Source: an uncultured Victivallales bacterium
GTDB lineage: Bacteria > Verrucomicrobiota > Lentisphaeria > Oligosphaerales > JAFGRS01
Length of the DNA stretch: 9,354 bases
Reading direction: 5' to 3'
Assembly (NCBI GenBank): GCA_903834675.1
Contig: CAILKC010000635.1
Location: 1 to 9,354 of the forward strand
Made by a program: the position numbers and the translations under genes. This document shows positions 6,615-9,354 of the stretch, in pieces (the stretch's first letter is position 1; each line of letters starts with the position of its first letter). Under the pieces are notes generated by a model that was not told where the DNA came from, made no database searches, and saw only the letters and a list, made by a program, of their open reading frames with translations.

Positions 6615-7736
6615 TCAGCGCAAGCCGAACATGGCTTCCTTCAAGTCGAGATAGTAGAGGTAGTAGTCCGGCCTGACGTTGGGGGGGCAGCGGTGGTCGC
6701 AGAAGGGGATATAGCCACCGCGTTCGACGCCGGGTACAAGACTCTCCAGATACGCCTTGATGGCGGTCGGCCCTTTGGCCAATTCCATCTTGTCCACGCC
6801 GCCCATGATGCGCAGGTCTCGCCCATACTCATTGAGCAGTTCCACCGGATGAGCGCAGCTATTGACCTCATAGGGGAACAGGCAGTTGATGCCGGCTTCG
6901 AGAAAGCCAGGCAACAGGGGCCGGACGTCGCCGTCGCAGTCCGTATACCAGAGGTCAATGCCGTGGCGGTGCAGTTTGCTGCCGATGCGTTTGTAGCGCG
7001 GCAAGACGACCTGCTTGAAGAAATCGAGGGTGACGATGGGCCCGTTCTTGAAGCAGATGTCCTCCCAGCCGCTGGCATAGTCAAAGTCAATCTTGCCGAG
7101 CACCTGATCGAGGAAGTCCTCGGTCAGGATGCAGGCGGTCTCCACCATGTCTTCGAGCATCTCCGGGTAGTCGAAGATAGCCAGGGCGATACCCTCGAAG
7201 GTCAGCATGTCACGGATGCGGCCCATCAGCGAGCCGCAGTAGACCCCGAGCGGGTAGTTCCGCGTCGCGGGATGCGCCCGGCGAAGGGCCTCAGCATCGA
7301 TCTTGCGGGCCGGGTGGTGGCGATCGAAACGCAGCTCTTTCTCGCGCTTCCAGTCGTCCGGGGTGACGATCGACGCCCGCAGGTAGCGCGGGATGGTGTC
7401 ATGGCCGTCCTTGGGGATTTCCTTGTAGAGGCCGTTGCCGTCGATAATGGTGCGGGTGGTCGCCGTCTCGTCTACTTGTTTCGACTCGAAGGCCGGGTGC
7501 ATCCAGGTGTTGCCGCCGAGATTGCCGATACGGTCGAAGTTGAAGAAGAGGTCCGCCTCGCTGTTATTGCGGATGCCGTTCTTGACGAAGAGGTCCCATT
7601 CCCTGAAATTCTCGTCCCAATAGCCAAACTCCATGTTGAAACTGCGGTCGGTGCTAAGGTAGTGCATCTGCCGGTTGAAGCGTTCCCGGTCAGTCATGGT
7701 TCCGCGCCACTTGGGTCGGCAGGGTGTGATGGGCAT
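6615..7736 (-). CDS. URO-D domain protein, cobamide methyltransferase-like
   Basis: A 373-residue member of the uroporphyrinogen decarboxylase superfamily. It resembles the large environmental clade related to MtaA/CmuA methyltransferases rather than HemE. Landmarks are GWEDICFKNGPIV (223-235), a helix leading to WYTDCDGD (263-270), AGINCLFPYEV (281-291), MGGVDKMEL (311-319) and GGYIPFCDHRCPPNV (340-354), followed by YYLYYL. C267 and C346 lie near the places where methyltransferase relatives bind zinc, but I cannot confirm metal binding. In known relatives the role is methyl transfer to or from a corrinoid or thiol. The start at 7736 is chosen because a perfect AAGGAGG lies 8 nt upstream; the internal ATG at 7697 (MTDRERF) has only a weak GCGGAA. 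The gene is first of three on this strand, 48 nt before the ATPase pair. Substrate is unknown. Confidence 0.87.
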   Translation of the reverse strand: MPITPCRPKWRGTMTDRERFNRQMHYLSTDRSFNMEFGYWDENFREWDLFVKNGIRNNSEADLFFNFDRIGNLGGNTWMHPAFESKQVDETATTRTIIDGNGLYKEIPKDGHDTIPRYLRASIVTPDDWKREKELRFDRHHPARKIDAEALRRAHPATRNYPLGVYCGSLMGRIRDMLTFEGIALAIFDYPEMLEDMVETACILTEDFLDQVLGKIDFDYASGWEDICFKNGPIVTLDFFKQVVLPRYKRIGSKLHRHGIDLWYTDCDGDVRPLLPGFLEAGINCLFPYEVNSCAHPVELLNEYGRDLRIMGGVDKMELAKGPTAIKAYLESLVPGVERGGYIPFCDHRCPPNVRPDYYLYYLDLKEAMFGLR

Positions 7737-7744
7737 GGCGGTGG

Positions 7745-7751
7745 CCTCCTT
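7745..7751 (-). promoter_or_regulatory. Strong Shine-Dalgarno of the URO-D-like gene
   Basis: AAGGAGG on the minus strand lies 8 nt before the ATG at 7736. This decides the start in favour of the 373-residue protein rather than the internal ATG at 7697. Confidence 0.85.
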
Positions 7752-7822
7752 GAACTACAGCGTGTCGGCTCTTGGCTGGCGCTGCCGGAGTGGCGGGCAT
7801 CGCCATCCCGGCAAGCGGACAC

Positions 7823-7851
7823 AGTATAGTGTGGACGAATGCCACGAGCAA
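7823..7851 (-). promoter_or_regulatory. Candidate sigma-70-type promoter for the minus-strand genes
   Basis: On the minus strand, TTGCTC (7846-7851) is followed after exactly 17 nt by TATACT (7823-7828), a 5/6 match to the -10 consensus. It sits about 87 nt before the URO-D-like start. The -10 lies inside an imperfect inverted repeat, CACA-N6-TGTG (7820-7833), which could be an operator. The -35 matches only at TTG, so the call rests mainly on the -10 and the spacing. Confidence 0.45.
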
Positions 7852-7909
7852 ACCGCTGGCCGCAGCTGGGGCACAGGTCAGTTCCGTGGGTGGTGACTAC
7901 CCAGGTCCT

Positions 7910-7937
7910 AGGGTTCAGGGTTCAGGGTTCAGGGTTC
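7910..7937 (+). repeat. Four tandem copies of AGGGTTC, G-quadruplex motif
   Basis: Four exact copies of the 7-bp unit AGGGTTC lie head to tail, giving GGG tracts at 7911, 7918, 7925 and 7932 separated by TTCA loops. This fits the G3-loop(1-7) x4 quadruplex rule on the plus strand. A fifth GGG follows at 7942 after 7 nt. Confidence 0.95.
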
Positions 7938-7954
7938 AGCCGGGCCCCCGGCTG
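7937..7954. repeat. GC-rich inverted repeat next to the heptamer array
   Basis: CAGCCGGG (7937-7944) is perfectly complementary to CCCGGCTG (7947-7954). As a hairpin it would have about 7 pairs and a 4-nt loop. No T-tract follows on either strand, so it is not a typical intrinsic terminator. Confidence 0.6.
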
Positions 7955-7975
7955 GGGCCGGACATACCGATATGC

Positions 7976-8019
7976 GAACCGCCGTTGCCGTGCTGGTGAG
8001 TGCGGTTCTCAGACCAGCA
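7976..8019 (+). promoter_or_regulatory. Candidate pseudoknot or alternative hairpins in the thiI leader
   Basis: Two perfect 7-bp helices interleave: GAACCGC (7976-7982) with GCGGTTC (8002-8008), and TGCTGGT (7991-7997) with ACCAGCA (8013-8019). The connecting loops would be 8, 4 and 4 nt, which is sterically possible for an H-type pseudoknot. Alternatively the second helix extends with TGAG/CTCA into a 10-pair hairpin with a 2-nt bulge, excluding the first helix. It ends 67 nt before the chosen thiI start. No known riboswitch was recognised. Confidence 0.35.
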
Positions 8020-8086
8020 AACCCCTACGGAACTGACATGCGACCCCGCGGCTGCGGTTGGGAGCGGGAAAACACGGGTGAGACAG

Positions 8087-9354
8087 ATGGAATGCCGGAT
8101 GCTGCCCGACCTGGGCTACAACGCCCTGATCTGCCGCTATTCCGAGATCGCCACTAAAGGGCGCAACCGGGTCTTCTTTGAGAACCGGCTGGTCGAGGCG
8201 CTGCGCCGCGGCTTGCGTGGCCTGGGCAAGGTGCAGGTGGTGCGCGAGCGTGGTCGGATCTTCTTCCACCCCGGCGACGGCCGCCTGGTCTTTACGGCCG
8301 AGGACCTTGCCGAGATGCGGCGGGTGCTGCCCTTCGTGAGTGGGCTCTCTTCGGCGTCGCCGGGGTTCCTGCTGAACCCTGCGCTGGAGCAGATCGAGGC
8401 GGCGGTGGACACTAGTTTCGGCAGGGTCTATGAAGCCACCTTGGTAGGCGTGCCCCCGGAGCAGCCGCTGAGCTATGCCATGCAGGCCCGGCGCAGCGAC
8501 AAGTCCTTTCCGTTGATCAGTTCCGAGCTTGAACGACACTTTGCCGAGCGCTTGCTGGCACGTTACCCGCGTCTGACGGTTGACCTTGAATCACCCCGCC
8601 TGGCGGTGGAGTTGGAAATCCGGAAGGACCGCGCCTTCCTGTGCTACGAGCGTATCATCGGTCCCGGCGGGTTGCCGCCGGGCACCGGCGGCTCGGTGCT
8701 GGCCATGCTCTCCGGCGGGATCGATTCGCCGGTGGCCTGTTACCTGATGATGAAGCGGGGTTGTCTGGTGGACTACGTGACCTTCCACAGCGAGCCCTAC
8801 ACGCCGCCGGAGTTGATCCTGAAAGTGGGACGTTTGGCAGGCCTGCTGAATCGCTTTCAGTTCGGGGGACGGCTGGCCGCGGTGAACTTGGTGGAGGCGC
8901 AGAAGGCGATTCGCGATGGGTGTGAGAGCCGCTACCGCACCATCCTCTACCGGCGCTTCATGGTGCGCATCTCGGCCGTTCTGGCGCGGGTTTTCGGGGC
9001 GAAAGCGCTGGTGACCGGAGACAACATCGGCCAGGTGGCCAGCCAGACGCTGAGCAATCTCGCCGTGGTTTCGGCGGCGTCGCCGACGATGATCCTGCGA
9101 CCGCTGCTGGCTTTCGACAAGAAGGACACGATGGCACTGGCGCGGCGCCTCGGCACGCTGGCGGAGTCTGAGCACAATCTCCCCGACAGTTGCACGGTGT
9201 TCGCGCCGAAGGACCCCGCGACCTCCGCCAAGTTCTACCGGGTGGAGGCTGAGGAGTCGCGGCTGGATGTGCTGGGGCTGATCCACACCTGTCTGGACGC
9301 CACGGTACAGATTGATCTGACCACCTTCGAGCGGGTGCCGATTCGCGGCCTGCA
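8087..9354 (+). CDS. thiI: tRNA 4-thiouridine synthase ThiI, 3' partial
   Basis: The frame is open from 8087 to the window end (about 422 residues, no stop seen). ThiI adenylates U8 of tRNA and transfers persulfide sulfur to make s4U; in some bacteria it also supplies sulfur for the thiamine thiazole. The N-terminal ferredoxin-like domain shows RYSEIATKGRNR (17-28), and a THUMP-like region follows to about residue 180. The PP-loop is SGGIDSP (209-215). FHSEPYT (233-239), TGDNIGQVASQTLSNL (about 310-325), LRPLLAFDKKD and DSCTVFAPKDPATSAKF are all ThiI hallmarks. At this length the PP-loop domain is nearly complete; whether a rhodanese domain follows is not visible. ATG 8087 has a weak GGTGAG just upstream. 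In-frame ATG 8099 and GTG 8078 are alternatives. It is transcribed divergently from the URO-D-like gene. Confidence 0.93.
   Translation, partial: MECRMLPDLGYNALICRYSEIATKGRNRVFFENRLVEALRRGLRGLGKVQVVRERGRIFFHPGDGRLVFTAEDLAEMRRVLPFVSGLSSASPGFLLNPALEQIEAAVDTSFGRVYEATLVGVPPEQPLSYAMQARRSDKSFPLISSELERHFAERLLARYPRLTVDLESPRLAVELEIRKDRAFLCYERIIGPGGLPPGTGGSVLAMLSGGIDSPVACYLMMKRGCLVDYVTFHSEPYTPPELILKVGRLAGLLNRFQFGGRLAAVNLVEAQKAIRDGCESRYRTILYRRFMVRISAVLARVFGAKALVTGDNIGQVASQTLSNLAVVSAASPTMILRPLLAFDKKDTMALARRLGTLAESEHNLPDSCTVFAPKDPATSAKFYRVEAEESRLDVLGLIHTCLDATVQIDLTTFERVPIRGL

Larger units (their letters stand above)
7737..8086. other. Divergent intergenic region, about 350 bp
   Basis: No convincing gene lies between the URO-D-like gene and thiI. 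The region holds, in order, the ribosome binding site and a candidate promoter for the minus-strand genes, four tandem 7-bp repeats with a GC hairpin beside them, and two interleaved 7-bp inverted repeats upstream of thiI. Short open frames across the repeat give the GFRVQGSGFRVQ type of peptide expected from translating a 7-bp repeat and are not real genes. No clear plus-strand promoter for thiI was found. Confidence 0.75.

Noticed and set aside
6510..7829. A 439-codon plus-strand open frame opposite the URO-D-like gene
   Set aside because: It is antisense to a gene with clear family motifs and strong translation signals, and its own protein shows no recognisable domain. Long antisense frames are expected in GC-rich DNA.
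7910..7937. CRISPR array
   Set aside because: The units are 7 bp with no spacers between them.
7772..8036. Short plus-strand open frames across the heptamer array
   Set aside because: The GFRVQGSGFRVQ peptide arises from translating a 7-bp repeat and is a common false gene call.
7976..8086. TPP riboswitch upstream of thiI
   Set aside because: The conserved CTGAGA and ACCTGAT-type elements are absent.
8050..8125. A fragment resembling part of a cobalamin riboswitch (GGGAAAACACGGGTGAGAC)
   Set aside because: The rest of the conserved core is missing, and the segment runs into the thiI coding sequence.
8009..9286. Minus-strand open frames (176 and 231 codons) opposite thiI
   Set aside because: The plus-strand thiI frame is continuous and contains every ThiI hallmark; the antisense products are rich in Arg, Gln and His and resemble nothing known.

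Overview
This is a GC-rich bacterial window with eight protein genes, two of them cut by the window edges. High GC, little space between genes and the family mix (URO-D-type methyltransferase-like protein, GH29 fucosidase, polyol/sorbose-phosphate-type dehydrogenase, PilT-like ATPases, heptamer intergenic repeat) suggest an environmental lineage such as Armatimonadota, Planctomycetota or a relative. The sequence cannot settle the phylum.

Layout. (1) Plus strand, 1-2148: the C-terminal two thirds of a zinc-type dehydrogenase of the YggP/SorE kind, then a peptidase-U32 family protein with four clustered cysteines. (2) Minus strand, 2155-3747: a YgiN-like ABM monooxygenase 3 nt upstream of a GH29 alpha-L-fucosidase. 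The fucosidase ends 6 nt from the convergent U32 gene. (3) Minus strand, 3868-7736: a URO-D-like protein followed by two tandem PilT-type secretion ATPases that overlap by GTGA. (4) A divergent intergenic region of about 350 bp (7737-8086) holds a candidate sigma-70-type promoter for the minus-strand genes, four copies of a 7-bp repeat that fits a G-quadruplex motif, a GC hairpin, and a possible pseudoknot. (5) Plus strand, 8087 to the end: thiI, the tRNA 4-thiouridine synthase gene, which runs off the window.

The most interesting part is the ATPase pair. The downstream copy (3868-5043) keeps Walker A, the Asp box, the Walker B Glu and the His-box His, but its C-terminal AIRNLIRE-type motif is degenerate. 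The upstream copy (5040-6566) has a normal P-loop and a better C-terminal motif, but Asp replaces the Walker B Glu, Asn replaces the His-box His, and His replaces a usually conserved Arg. It also carries an N-terminal extension of about 100 residues and a low-complexity Thr/Glu/Pro tail. Together they look like a catalytic plus modified-subunit pair. A perfect 10-bp inverted repeat places the ribosome binding site of the first ATPase inside a stem, which suggests translational control.

The genes read as several small modules: sugar and methyl-group catabolism (dehydrogenase, fucosidase, ABM protein, URO-D-like protein), pilus or secretion motor ATPases, and RNA modification (thiI, and possibly the U32 protein). 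No phage, transposon, CRISPR array, rRNA or tRNA was recognised.
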